NCBI GenBank assembly: GCA_949128115.1
Contig: OX421968.1
Location: 7,316,001-7,380,000 of the forward strand
Length of the DNA: 64,000 nucleotides
Origin: Anaspis maculata
Taxonomy: Eukaryota; Arthropoda; Insecta; Coleoptera; Scraptiidae
Direction of reading: 5' to 3'
Position 1 is the first letter of the stretch, and every line of letters starts with the position of its first letter. The notes beneath the pieces were generated by a model. It was not told the DNA's origin. It saw only the letters and a program-made list of their open reading frames with translations, and ran no database searches. The translations under genes and the position numbers were made by a program. Below are positions 51,387 to 63,849 of the stretch, one piece after another.

Positions 51387-54300
51387 AACAATTGTTATCC
51401 AAAAAGTTCAGGCTTCAACCCACGTGACTTCAGGCTCCAACCCACGTGTCTTTTGAAACGATCGGTCACCACTTTTGGAGTTGGCAGCTACTTGTTCCAA
51501 ACGCAACATCTGACGAACGAACACAAATATAGAAGAAAAGACACAATAGTTATCCAAAAAATTCAGGTTTTAACCCACGTGACTTCAGGCTTCAACCCAC
51601 GTGACTTCAGGCTTACACCCACGTGACTTCAGGCTTCAACCCACGTGACTTTTGAAACGATCGGTCACCACTTTTGAAGTTGGCAGCTACTTGTTCCAAA
51701 CGCAACATCTGACGAACGAACACAAATATCAAAAAACTAAAGACACAATTGTTATCGAAAAAGTTCAGGTTTTTACCCACGTGACTTCAGGCTTCAACCC
51801 ACGTGACTTTTAAAACGATCGGTCACCACTTCTGATGTTGGCAGCTACTTGTTCCAAACGCAACATCTGACGAACGAACACAAATGTAGAAGGAAAGACA
51901 CAATTGTTATCCAAAAAGTTCAGGCTTCAACCCACGTGACTTCAGGTTTCAACTCACGTGACTTTTAAAACGATCGGTCACCACTTTTGATGTTGGCAGC
52001 TACTCTTTCTAAACGCAACATTTGACGAACGAACACAAATATAGAAAAAAAGACACAATTGTTATCCAAAAAGTTCAGGTATGAACCCACGTGACTCCAG
52101 GCTCCAACCCACGTGACTTCAGGCTCCAACCCACGTGACTTTTGAACCGATCGGTCACCACTTTTGATGTTGGCAGCTATTTGTTCCAAACGCAACATCT
52201 GACGAACGAACACAAATATAGAAGAAAAGACACAATTGTTATCCAAAAAAATCAGGTTTCAACCCACGTGACTTCAGGCTTCAACCCACGTGACTTCAGG
52301 CTTCAACCCACGTGACTTTGGAAACGATCGGTCACCACTTTTGAAGTTGGCAGCTACTCTTTCCAAACGCAACATCTGACGAACGAACACAAATGTAGAA
52401 AAAAAGACACAATTGTTATCCAAAAAGTTCAGGTTTGAACCCACGTGACTCCAGGCTCCAACCCACGTGACTTCAGGCTTCAACCCACGTGACTTTTGAA
52501 ACGATCGGTCACCACTTTTGATGTTGGCAGCTATTTGTTCCAAACGCAACATCTGACGAACGAACACAAATATAGAAGAAAAGACACAATTGTTATCCAA
52601 AAAGTTCAGGTTTCAACCCACGTGACTCTAGGCTCCAACCCACGTGACTTCAGGCTTCAACCCACGTGACTTTTGAAACGATCGGTCACCACTCTTGATG
52701 TTGGCAGCTTCTTGTTCCAAACGCAACATCTGACGAACGAACACAAATATAGAAGAAAAGACACAATTGTTATCCAAAAAGTTCAGGTTTTAACCCACGT
52801 GACTTCAGGCTTCAACCCACGTGACTTCAGGCTTCAACCCACGTGACTTCGGGCTTCAACCCACGTGACTTTGGAAACGATCGGTCACCACTTTTGAAGT
52901 TGGCAGCTACTCTTTCCAAACGCAACATCTGACGAACGAACACAAATATAGTAAAAAAGACACAATTGTTATCCAAAAAGTACAGGTTTGAGCCCACGTG
53001 ACTTCAGGCTCCAACCCACGTGACTTTAGGCTTCAACTCACGTGACTTTGAAAACGATCGGTCACCACTTTTGATGTTAGCAGCTACTTGTTCCAAACGC
53101 AACATCCGACGAACGAACACAAATATAGAAGAAAAGTCACAATTGTTATACAAAAAGTTCAGGTTTTAACCCACGTGACTTCAGGCTTCAACCCACGTGA
53201 CTTTTAAACCGATCGGTCACCACTTTTGATGTTGGCAGCTACTTGTTCCAAACGCAACATCTGACGAACGAACACAAATATAGAAGAAAAGACACAATTG
53301 TTATCCAAAAAGTTCAGGTTTCAACCCACGTGACTTCAGGCTTCAACCCACGTGACTTCAGGCTTCAACCCACGTGACTTCAGGCTCCAACCCACGTGAC
53401 TTTTGAAACGATCGGTCACCACTTTTGGAGTTGGCAGCCACTTGTTCCAAACGCAACATCTGACGAACGAACACAAATATAAAAAAAATAAAGACACAAT
53501 TGTTATCCAAAAAGTTCAGGCTTCGACCCACGTGACCTCAGACTTCAACCCACGTGACTCCAAGCTTCAACCCACGTGACTTTTGAAACAATCCGTCACC
53601 ACTTTTGAAGTTGGCAGCTACTTGTTCCAAACGCAACATCTGACGAACGAACACAAATATCAAAAAAAAATGACGGAATTGTTATCCAAAAAGTTCAGGT
53701 TTGAACCCACGTGACTCTAGGCTCCAACCCACGTGACTTCAGGCTTCAACCCACGTGACTTTTGAAACGATCGGTCACCACTCTTGATGTTGGCAGCTTC
53801 TTGTTCCAAACGCAACATCTGACGAACGAACACAAATATAGAAGAAAAGACACAATTGTTATCCAAAAAGTTCAGGTTTTAACCCACGTGACTTCAGGCT
53901 TCAACCCACGTGACTTCAGGCTTCAACCTACGTGACTTCGGGCTTCAACCCACGTGACTTTGGAAACGATCGGTCACCACTTTTGAAGTTGGCAGCTACT
54001 CTTTCCAAACGCAACATCTGACGAACGAACACAAATATAGAAGAAAAGACACAATTGTTATCCAAAAAGTACAGGTTTGAACCCACGTGACTTCAGGCTC
54101 CAACCCACGTGACTTTAGGCTTCAACCCACGTGACTTTGAAAACGATCGGTCACCACTTTTGATGTTAGCAGCTTCTTGTTCCAAACGCAACATCCGACG
54201 AACGAACACAAATATCAAAAAAAAAGACACAATTGTTATCCAAAAAGTTCAGGCTTCAACCCACGTGACTTCAGACTTCAACCCACGTGACTCCAAGCTT

Positions 54301-54572
54301 CAACTCACGTGACTTTTGAAACGATCCGTCGTCACTTTTGGAGTTGGCAGCTACTTGTTCCAAACGCAACATCTGATGAACGAACACAGATATCAAAAAA
54401 AAAAGACACAATTGTTATCCAAAAAGTTCAGGCTTCAACCCACGTGACTTCAGACTTCAACCCACGTGACTCCAAGCTTCAACTCACGTGACTTTTGAAA
54501 CGATCCGTCGTCACTTTTGGAGTTGGCAGCTACTTGTTCCAAACGCAACATCTGACGAACAAACACAAATAT

Positions 54573-54573
<1 letters not shown>

Positions 54574-54615
<42 letters not shown>
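54574..54615 (+). repeat. Expanded A tract, A42
   Basis: 42 uninterrupted A before GAAGACACAATTG. Its aligned partner at 63,801 is also A42, consistent with a very recent duplication. Confidence 0.93.
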
Positions 54616-54622
<7 letters not shown>

Positions 54623-54781
54623 CAATTGTTATCCAAAAAGTTCAGGCTTCAACCCACGTGACTTCAGGCTCCAACCCACGTGACTCCAGGCTCCAACCCA
54701 CGTGTCTTTTGAAACGATCGGTCACCACTTTTGGAGTTGGCAGCTACTTGTTCCAAACGCAACATCTGACGAACGAACACA

Positions 54782-57700
54782 AATATCAAAAAATTAAAGA
54801 CACAATTGTTATCCAAAATCTTCAGGTTTTTACCCACGTGACTTCAGGCTTCAACCCACGTGACTTTTAGAACGATCGGTCACCACTTTTGATGTTGGCA
54901 GCTACTTGTTCCAAACGCAACATCTGACGAACGAACACAAATATGGAAGGAAAGACACAATTGTTATCCAAAAAGTTCAGGCTTCAACCCACGTGACTTC
55001 AGGCTTCAACCCACGTGACTTCAGGCTTCAACCCACGTGACTTTGGAAACGATCGGTCACCACTTTTGAAGTTGGCAGCTACTCTTTCCAAACGCAACAT
55101 CTGACGAACGAACACAAATGTAGAAAAAAAGACACAATTGTTATCCAAAAAGTTCAGGTTTGAACCCACGTGACTCCAGGCTCCAACCCACGTGACTTCA
55201 GGCTTCAACCCACGTGACTTTTAAAACGATCGGTCACCACTTTTGATGTTGGCAGCTATTTGTTCCAAACGCAACATCTGACGAACGAACACAGATATAG
55301 AAGAAAAGACACAATTGTTATCCAAAAAGTTCAGGTTTCAACCCACGTGCTCCAGGCTTCAACCCACGTGACTTTTGAAACGATCGGTCACCACTTTTGG
55401 AGTTGGCAGCTACTTGTTCCAAACGCAACATCTGGCGAACGAACACAAATATAGAAGAAAAGACACAATCGTTATCCAAAAAGTTCAGGATTTAACCCAC
55501 GTGACTTCAGGCTTCAACCCACGTGACTCCAAGCTTCAACCCACGTGACTTTTGAAACGATCCGTCACCACTTTTGGAGTTGGCAGCTACTTGTTCCAAA
55601 CGCAACATCTGATGAACGAACACAGATATCAAAAAAAAAGACACAATTGTTATCCAAAAAGTTCAGGCTTCGACCCACGTGACTTCAGACTTCAACCCAC
55701 GTGACTCCAAGCTTCAACCCACGTGACTTTTGAAACGATCCGTCGTCACTTTTGGAGTTGGCAGCTACTTGTTCCAAACGCAACATCTGGCGAACGAACA
55801 CAAATATAGAAGAAAAGACACAATAGTTATCCAAAAAGTTCAGGATTTAACCCACGTGACTTAAGGCTTCAACCCACGTGACTCCAAGCTTCAACCCACG
55901 TGACTTTTGAAACGATCCGTCACCACTTTTGGAGTTGGCAGCTACTTGTTATAAACGCAACATCTGACGAACGAACACAGATATCAAAAAAAAAGACACA
56001 ATTGTTATCCAAAAAGTTCAGGCTTCGACCCACGTGACTTCAGACTTCAACCCACGTGACTCCAAGCTTCAACCCACGTGACTTTTGAAACGATCCGTCA
56101 CCACTTTTGGAGTTGGCAGCTACTTGTTCCAAACGCAACATCTGACGAACAAACACAAATATCAAAAAAAAAAAAAAAAAAAAAAAAAGAAACAATTGTT
56201 ATCCAAAAAGTTCAGGCTTCAACCCACGTGACTTCAGGCTCCAACCCACGTGTCTTTTGAAACGATCGGTCACCACTTTTGGAGTGGCAGCTACTTGTTC
56301 CAAACGCAACATCTGACGAACGAACACAAATATAGAAGAAAAGACACAATAGTTATCCAAAAAATTCAGGTTTTAACCCACGTGACTTCAGGCTTCAACC
56401 CACGTGACTTCAGGCTTACACCCACGTGACTTCAGGCTTCAACCCACGTGACTTTTGAAACGATCGGTCACCACTTTTGAAGTTGGCAGCTACTTGTTCC
56501 AAACGCAACATCTGACGAACGAACACAAATATCAAAAAACTAAAGACACAATTGTTATCGAAAAAGTTCAGGTTTTTACCCACGTGACTTCAGGCTTCAA
56601 CCCACGTGACTTTTAAAACGATCGGTCACCACTTTTGATGTTGGCAGCTACTTGTTCCAAACGCAACATCTGACGAACGAACACAAATGTAGAAGGAAAG
56701 ACACAATTGTTATCCAAAAAGTTCAGGCTTCAACCCACGTGACTTCAGGTTTCAACTCACGTGACTTTTAAAACGATCGGTCACCACTTTTGATGTTGGC
56801 AGCTACTCTTTCTAAACGCAACATTTGACGAACGAACACAAATATAGAAAAAAAGACACAATTGTTATCCAAAAAGTTCAGGTATGAACCCACGTGACTC
56901 CAGGCTCCAACCCACGTGACTTCAGGCTCCAACCCACGTGACTTTTAAACCGATCGGTCACCACTTTTGATGTTGGCAGCTATTTGTTCCAAACGCAACA
57001 TCTGACGAACGAACACAAATATAGAAGAAAAGACACAATTGTTATCCAAAAAAATCAGGTTTCAACCCACGTGACTTCAGGCTTCAACCCACGTGACTTC
57101 AGGCTTCAACCCACGTGACTTCAGGCTTCAACCCACGTGACTTTGGAAACGATCGGTCACCACTTTTGAAGTTGGCAGCTACTCTTTCCAAACGCAACAT
57201 CTGACGAACGAACACAAATGTAGAACAAAAGACACAATTGTTATCCAAAAAGTTCAGGTTTGAACCCACGTGACTCCAGGCTCCAACCCACGTGACTTCA
57301 GGCTTCAACCCACGTGACTTTTGAAACGATCGGTCACCACTTTTGATGTTGGCAGCTATTTGTTCCAAACGCAACATCTGACGAACGAACACAAATATAG
57401 AAGAAAAGACACAATTGTTATCCAAAAAGTTCAGGTTTCAACCCACGTGACTCTAGGCTCCAACCCACGTGACTTCAGGCTTCAACCCACGTGACTTTTG
57501 AAACGATCGGTCACCACTCTTGATGTTGGCAGCTTCTTGTTCCAAACGCAACATCTGACGAACGAACACAAATATAGAAGAAAAGACACAATTGTTATCC
57601 AAAAAGTTCAGGTTTTAACCCACGTGACTTCAGGCTTCAACCCACGTGACTTCGGGCTTCAACCCACGTGACTTTGGAAACGATCGGTCACCACTTTTGA

Positions 57701-58160
57701 AGTTGGCAGCTACTCTTTCCAAACGCAACATCTGACGAACGAACACAAATATAGAAAAAAAGACACAATTGTTATCCAAAAAGTACAGGTTTGAACCCAC
57801 GTGACTTCAGGCTCCAACCCACGTGACTTTAGGCTTCAACCCACGTGACTTTGAAAACGATCGGTCACCACTTTTGATGTTAGCAGCTACTTGTTCCAAA
57901 CGCAACATCCGACGAACGAACACAAATATAGAAGAAAAGTCACAATTGTTATACAAAAAGTTCAGGTTTTAACCCACGTGACTTCAGGCTTCAACCCACG
58001 TGACTTTTAAACCGATCGGTCACCACTTTTGATGTTGGCAGCTACTTGTTCCAAACGCAACATCTGACGAACGAACACAAATATAGAAGAAAAGACACAA
58101 TTGTTATCCAAAAAGTTCAGGTTTCAACCCACGTGACTTCAGGCTTCAACCCACGTGACT
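54782..58160 (+). repeat. Right-end block T, copy 2
   Basis: Aligned to 49,960-53,340 (offset about 4,822) and, from 55,609, to 60,023 onward. The offset to copy 3 goes from 4,414 to 4,402. This equals A25 versus A34 (+9), a one-base loss at GGAGTGGCAGC near 56,283 (+1), and one extra 22-mer near 57,100 in this copy (-22). A further missing 22-mer near 57,640 makes the offset 4,424. A two-base loss (CACGTGCTCC) is at about 55,346. Confidence 0.87.
56164..56188 (+). repeat. Expanded A tract, A25
   Basis: 25 uninterrupted A before GAAACAATTG; partner of A42 at 51,343 and A34 at 60,578. Confidence 0.94.
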
Positions 58161-59969
58161 TCAGGCTTCAACCCACGTGACTTTGAAAACGATCGGTCAC
58201 CACTTTTGAAGTTGGCAGCTACTCTTTCCAAACGCAACATCTGACGAACGAGCACAAATATAGAAGAAAAGACACAATTGTTATCCAAAAAAATCAGATT
58301 TTAACCCACGTGACTTCAGGCTTCAACCCACGTGACTTCAGGCTTCAACCCACGTGACTTTGTAAACGATCGGTCACCACTTTTGAAGTTGGCAGCTACT
58401 CTTTCCAAACGCAACATCTGACGAACGAACACAAATATAGAAAAAAAGACACAATTGTTATCCAAAAAGTTCAGGTTTGAACCCACGTGACTCCAGGCTC
58501 CAACCCACGTGACTTCAGGCTTCAACCCACGTGACTTTTGGAACGATCGGTCACCACTTTTGATGTTGGCAGCTACTTGTTCCAAACGCAACATCTGACG
58601 AACGAACACAAATATCAAAAAAAAAGACACAATTGTTATCCAAAAAGTTCAGGCTTCAACCCACGTGACTTCAGGCTTCAACCCACGTGACTCCAGGCTT
58701 CAACCCACGTGACTTTTGAAACGATCGGTCAACACTTTTGGAGTTGGCAGCTACTTGTTCCAAACGCAACATCTGACGAACGAACACAAATATCAATAAA
58801 CTAAAGACACAATTGTTATCCAAAAAGTTCAGGTTTTAACCCACGTGACTTCAGGCTTCAACCCACGTGACTTTTCAAATGATCGGTCACCACTTTTGGA
58901 GTTGACAGCTACTTGTTCCAAAGCAACAACTGACGAACGAACACAAATATCAAAAAACTAAAGACACAATTGTTATCCGGAAAGTTCAGGTTTTTACCCA
59001 CGTGATTTCAGGCTTCAACCCATGTGACTCCAAGCTTCAACCCACGTGACTTTTGAAACGATCCGTCACCACTTTTGGAGTTGGCAGCTACTTGTTCCAA
59101 ACGCAACATCTGACGAACGAACACAGATATCAAAAAAAAAAAGACACAATTGGTATCCAAAAAGTTCAGGCTTCGACCCACGTGACTTCAGACTTCAACC
59201 CACGTGACTCCAAGCTTCAACCCACGTGACTTTTGAAACGATCCGTCACCACTTTGGAGTTGGCAGCTACTTGTTCCAAACGCAACATCTGACGAACAAA
59301 CACAAATATCAAAAAAAAATGACGGAATTGTTATCCAAAAAGTTCAGGCTTCGACCCACGTGACTTCAGACTTCAACCCACGTGACTCCAAGCTTCAACC
59401 CACGTGACTTTTGAAACGATCCGTCACCACTTTTGGAGTTGGCAGCTACTTGTTCCAAACGCAACATCTGACGAACAAACACAAATATCAACAAAAAATG
59501 ACGGAATTGTTATCCAAAAAGTTCAGGTTTGAACCCACGTGACTCCAGGCTCCAACCGACGTGACTTCAGGCTTCAACCCACGTGACTTTTGAAACGATC
59601 GGTCACCACTCTTGATGTTGGCAGCTTCTTGTTTTAAACGCAACATCTGACGAACGAACACAAATATAGAGAAAAAGACACAATTGTTATCCAAAAAGTT
59701 CAGGTTTTAACCCACGTGACTTCAGGCTTCAACCCACGTGACTTCAGGCTTCAACCCACGTGACTTCGGGCTTCAACCCACGTGACTTTGGAAACGATCG
59801 GTCACCACTTTTGAAGTTGGCAGCTACTCTTTCCAAACGCAACATCTGACGAACGAACACAAATATAGAAAAAAAGACACAATTGTTATCCAAAAAGTTC
59901 AGGTTTGAACCCACGTGACTCCAGGCTCCAACTGACGTGACTTCAGGCTTCAACCCACGTGATTTTTGA
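58161..59969 (+). repeat. Long-range duplicate of about 21,938-23,767
   Basis: The subtype order, including AACGAGCACAAAT, TTTGTAAACGATC, GATCGGTCAACAC, CAATTGGTATCC and GATCCGTCACCACTTTGG (one T short), matches the 2,510-bp copy 2 and its right flank. The offset changes from 36,223 to about 36,202 after loss of one 22-mer near 58,850. The one-T-short ACTTTGG and GGTATCC markers also occur near 20,540. Confidence 0.83.
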
Positions 59970-60576
59970 AACGATCCGTCACCACTTTTGGAGTTGGCAG
60001 CTACTTGTTCCAAACGCAACATCTGATGAACGAACACAGATATCAAAAAAAAAGACACAATTGTTATCCAAAAAGTTCAGGCTTCGACCCACGTGACTTC
60101 AGACTTCAACCCACGTGACTCCAAGCTTCAACCCACGTGACTTTTGAAACGATCCGTCGTCACTTTTGGAGTTGGCAGCTACTTGTTCCAAACGCAACAT
60201 CTGGCGAACGAACACAAATATAGAAGAAAAGACACAATAGTTATCCAAAAAGTTCAGGATTTAACCCACGTGACTTCAGGCTTCAACCCACGTGACTCCA
60301 AGCTTCAACCCACGTGACTTTTGAAACGATCCGTCACCACTTTTGGAGTTGGCAGCTACTTGTTATAAACGCAACATCTGACGAACGAACACAGATATCA
60401 AAAAAAAAGACACAATTGTTATCCAAAAAGTTCAGGCTTCGACCCACGTGACTTCAGACTTCAACCCACGTGACTCCAAGCTTCAACCCACGTGACTTTT
60501 GAAACGATCCGTCACCACTTTTGGAGTTGGCAGCTACTTGTTCCAAACGCAACATCTGACGAACAAACACAAATAT

Positions 60577-60577
<1 letters not shown>

Positions 60578-60611
<34 letters not shown>
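60578..60611 (+). repeat. Expanded A tract, A34
   Basis: 34 uninterrupted A before GAAACAATTG; aligned with A42 at 51,343. Confidence 0.93.
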
Positions 60612-60613
<2 letters not shown>

Positions 60614-63600
60614 AACAATTGTTATCCAAAAAGTTCAGGCTTCAACCCACGTGACTTCAGGCTCCAACCCACGTGTCTTTTGAAACGATCGGTCACCACT
60701 TTTGGAGTTGGCAGCTACTTGTTCCAAACGCAACATCTGACGAACGAACACAAATATAGAAGAAAAGACACAATAGTTATCCAAAAAATTCAGGTTTTAA
60801 CCCACGTGACTTCAGGCTTCAACCCACGTGACTTCAGGCTTACACCCACGTGACTTCAGGCTTCAACCCACGTGACTTTTGAAACGATCGGTCACCACTT
60901 TTGAAGTTGGCAGCTACTTGTTCCAAACGCAACATCTGACGAACGAACACAAATATCAAAAAACTAAAGACACAATTGTTATCGAAAAAGTTCAGGTTTT
61001 TACCCACGTGACTTCAGGCTTCAACCCACGTGACTTTTAAAACGATCGGTCACCACTTCTGATGTTGGCAGCTACTTGTTCCAAACGCAACATCTGACGA
61101 ACGAACACAAATGTAGAAGGAAAGACACAATTGTTATCCAAAAAGTTCAGGCTTCAACCCACGTGACTTCAGGTTTCAACTCACGTGACTTTTAAAACGA
61201 TCGGTCACCACTTTTGATGTTGGCAGCTACTCTTTCTAAACGCAACATTTGACGAACGAACACAAATATAGAAAAAAAGACACAATTGTTATCCAAAAAG
61301 TTCAGGTATGAACCCACGTGACTCCAGGCTCCAACCCACGTGACTTCAGGCTCCAACCCACGTGACTTTTAAACCGATCGGTCACCACTTTTGATGTTGG
61401 CAGCTATTTGTTCCAAACGCAACATCTGACGAACGAACACAAATATAGAAGAAAAGACACAATTGTTATCCAAAAAAATCAGGTTTCAACCCACGTGACT
61501 TCAGGCTTCAACCCACGTGACTTCAGGCTTCAACCCACGTGACTTTGGAAACGATCGGTCACCACTTTTGAAGTTGGCAGCTACTCTTTCCAAACGCAAC
61601 ATCTGACGAACGAACACAAATGTAGAAAAAAAGACACAATTGTTATCCAAAAAGTTCAGGTTTGAACCCACGTGACTCCAGGCTCCAACCCACGTGACTT
61701 CAGGCTTCAACCCACGTGACTTTTGAAACGATCGGTCACCACTTTTGATGTTGGCAGCTATTTGTTCCAAACGCAACATCTGACGAACGAACACAAATAT
61801 AGAAGAAAAGACACAATTGTTATCCAAAAAGTTCAGGTTTCAACCCACGTGACTCTAGGCTCCAACCCACGTGACTTCAGGCTTCAACCCACGTGACTTT
61901 TGAAACGATCGGTCACCACTCTTGATGTTGGCAGCTTCTTGTTCCAAACGCAACATCTGACGAACGAACACAAATATAGAAGAAAAGACACAATTGTTAT
62001 CCAAAAAGTTCAGGTTTTAACCCACGTGACTTCAGGCTTCAACCCACGTGACTTCAGGCTTCAACCCACGTGACTTCGGGCTTCAACCCACGTGACTTTG
62101 GAAACGATCGGTCACCACTTTTGAAGTTGGCAGCTACTCTTTCCAAACGCAACATCTGACGAACGAACACAAATATAGTAAAAAAGACACAATTGTTATC
62201 CAAAAAGTACAGGTTTGAGCCCACGTGACTTCAGGCTCCAACCCACGTGACTTTAGGCTTCAACTCACGTGACTTTGAAAACGATCGGTCACCACTTTTG
62301 ATGTTAGCAGCTACTTGTTCCAAACGCAACATCCGACGAACGAACACAAATATAGAAGAAAAGTCACAATTGTTATACAAAAAGTTCAGGTTTTAACCCA
62401 CGTGACTTCAGGCTTCAACCCACGTGACTTTTAAACCGATCGGTCACCACTTTTGATGTTGGCAGCTACTTGTTCCAAACGCAACATCTGACGAACGAAC
62501 ACAAATATAGAAGAAAAGACACAATTGTTATCCAAAAAGTTCAGGTTTCAACCCACGTGACTTCAGGCTTCAACCCACGTGACTTCAGGCTTCAACCCAC
62601 GTGACTTCAGGCTCCAACCCACGTGACTTTTGAAACGATCGGTCACCACTTTTGGAGTTGGCAGCCACTTGTTCCAAACGCAACATCTGACGAACGAACA
62701 CAAATATAAAAAAAATAAAGACACAATTGTTATCCAAAAAGTTCAGGCTTCGACCCACGTGACCTCAGACTTCAACCCACGTGACTCCAAGCTTCAACCC
62801 ACGTGACTTTTGAAACAATCCGTCACCACTTTTGAAGTTGGCAGCTACTTGTTCCAAACGCAACATCTGACGAACGAACACAAATATCAAAAAAAAATGA
62901 CGGAATTGTTATCCAAAAAGTTCAGGTTTGAACCCACGTGACTCTAGGCTCCAACCCACGTGACTTCAGGCTTCAACCCACGTGACTTTTGAAACGATCG
63001 GTCACCACTCTTGATGTTGGCAGCTTCTTGTTCCAAACGCAACATCTGACGAACGAACACAAATATAGAAGAAAAGACACAATTGTTATCCAAAAAGTTC
63101 AGGTTTTAACCCACGTGACTTCAGGCTTCAACCCACGTGACTTCAGGCTTCAACCTACGTGACTTCGGGCTTCAACCCACGTGACTTTGGAAACGATCGG
63201 TCACCACTTTTGAAGTTGGCAGCTACTCTTTCCAAACGCAACATCTGACGAACGAACACAAATATAGAAGAAAAGACACAATTGTTATCCAAAAAGTACA
63301 GGTTTGAACCCACGTGACTTCAGGCTCCAACCCACGTGACTTTAGGCTTCAACCCACGTGACTTTGAAAACGATCGGTCACCACTTTTGATGTTAGCAGC
63401 TTCTTGTTCCAAACGCAACATCCGACGAACGAACACAAATATCAAAAAAAAAGACACAATTGTTATCCAAAAAGTTCAGGCTTCAACCCACGTGACTTCA
63501 GACTTCAACCCACGTGACTCCAAGCTTCAACTCACGTGACTTTTGAAACGATCCGTCGTCACTTTTGGAGTTGGCAGCTACTTGTTCCAAACGCAACATC

Positions 63601-63799
63601 TGATGAACGAACACAGATATCAAAAAAAAAAGACACAATTGTTATCCAAAAAGTTCAGGCTTCAACCCACGTGACTTCAGACTTCAACCCACGTGACTCC
63701 AAGCTTCAACTCACGTGACTTTTGAAACGATCCGTCGTCACTTTTGGAGTTGGCAGCTACTTGTTCCAAACGCAACATCTGACGAACAAACACAAATAT

Positions 63800-63800
<1 letters not shown>

Positions 63801-63842
<42 letters not shown>
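63801..63842 (+). repeat. Expanded A tract, A42
   Basis: 42 uninterrupted A before GAAGACACAATTG; same length as its aligned partner at 54,574. Confidence 0.93.

Positions 63843-63849
<7 letters not shown>

Larger units (their letters stand above)
41519..52080 (+). repeat. 10.3-kb tandem duplication, copy 2 (10.56 kb)
   Basis: Follows copy 1 directly. The offset is 10,316 up to about 42,600. It becomes 10,495 after one extra 179-bp monomer (42,699-42,880 region, with ATGAACGAACGCAGATATC). It then becomes 10,488, 10,493 and 10,505 after the A-run and 3-bp differences described at the A runs. The left join is hybrid: TCTTTCTAAACGCAACATTTG leads into CAGGTTTTAACCC of another subtype near 41,575. 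Homology ends near 52,080, where CAGGTATGAACCC follows instead. Confidence 0.93.
49960..54773 (+). repeat. Right-end block T, copy 1
   Basis: From about 49,960 the order of subtypes recurs at 54,782 (offset 4,821-4,825). From about 50,735 it recurs again at 59,970 (offset 9,235, then 9,227 after A42 versus A34). ATGGAAGG at 50,121 and 54,943 is one landmark. The copy mixes 10.3-kb-unit monomers on its left with block-A-type monomers (52,081-53,340, matching 9,981-11,240 at about 42,100 bp) and then the GGCAGCCACTTG run. It overlaps the end of the 10.3-kb copy 2. Confidence 0.87.

Noticed and set aside
31203..52080. Assembly duplication as the sole explanation of the 10.3-kb pair
   Set aside because: Not fully excluded, but the copies differ by a whole 179-bp monomer, a 3-bp loss and three A-run lengths. 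A simple duplicated contig path would not produce these differences.
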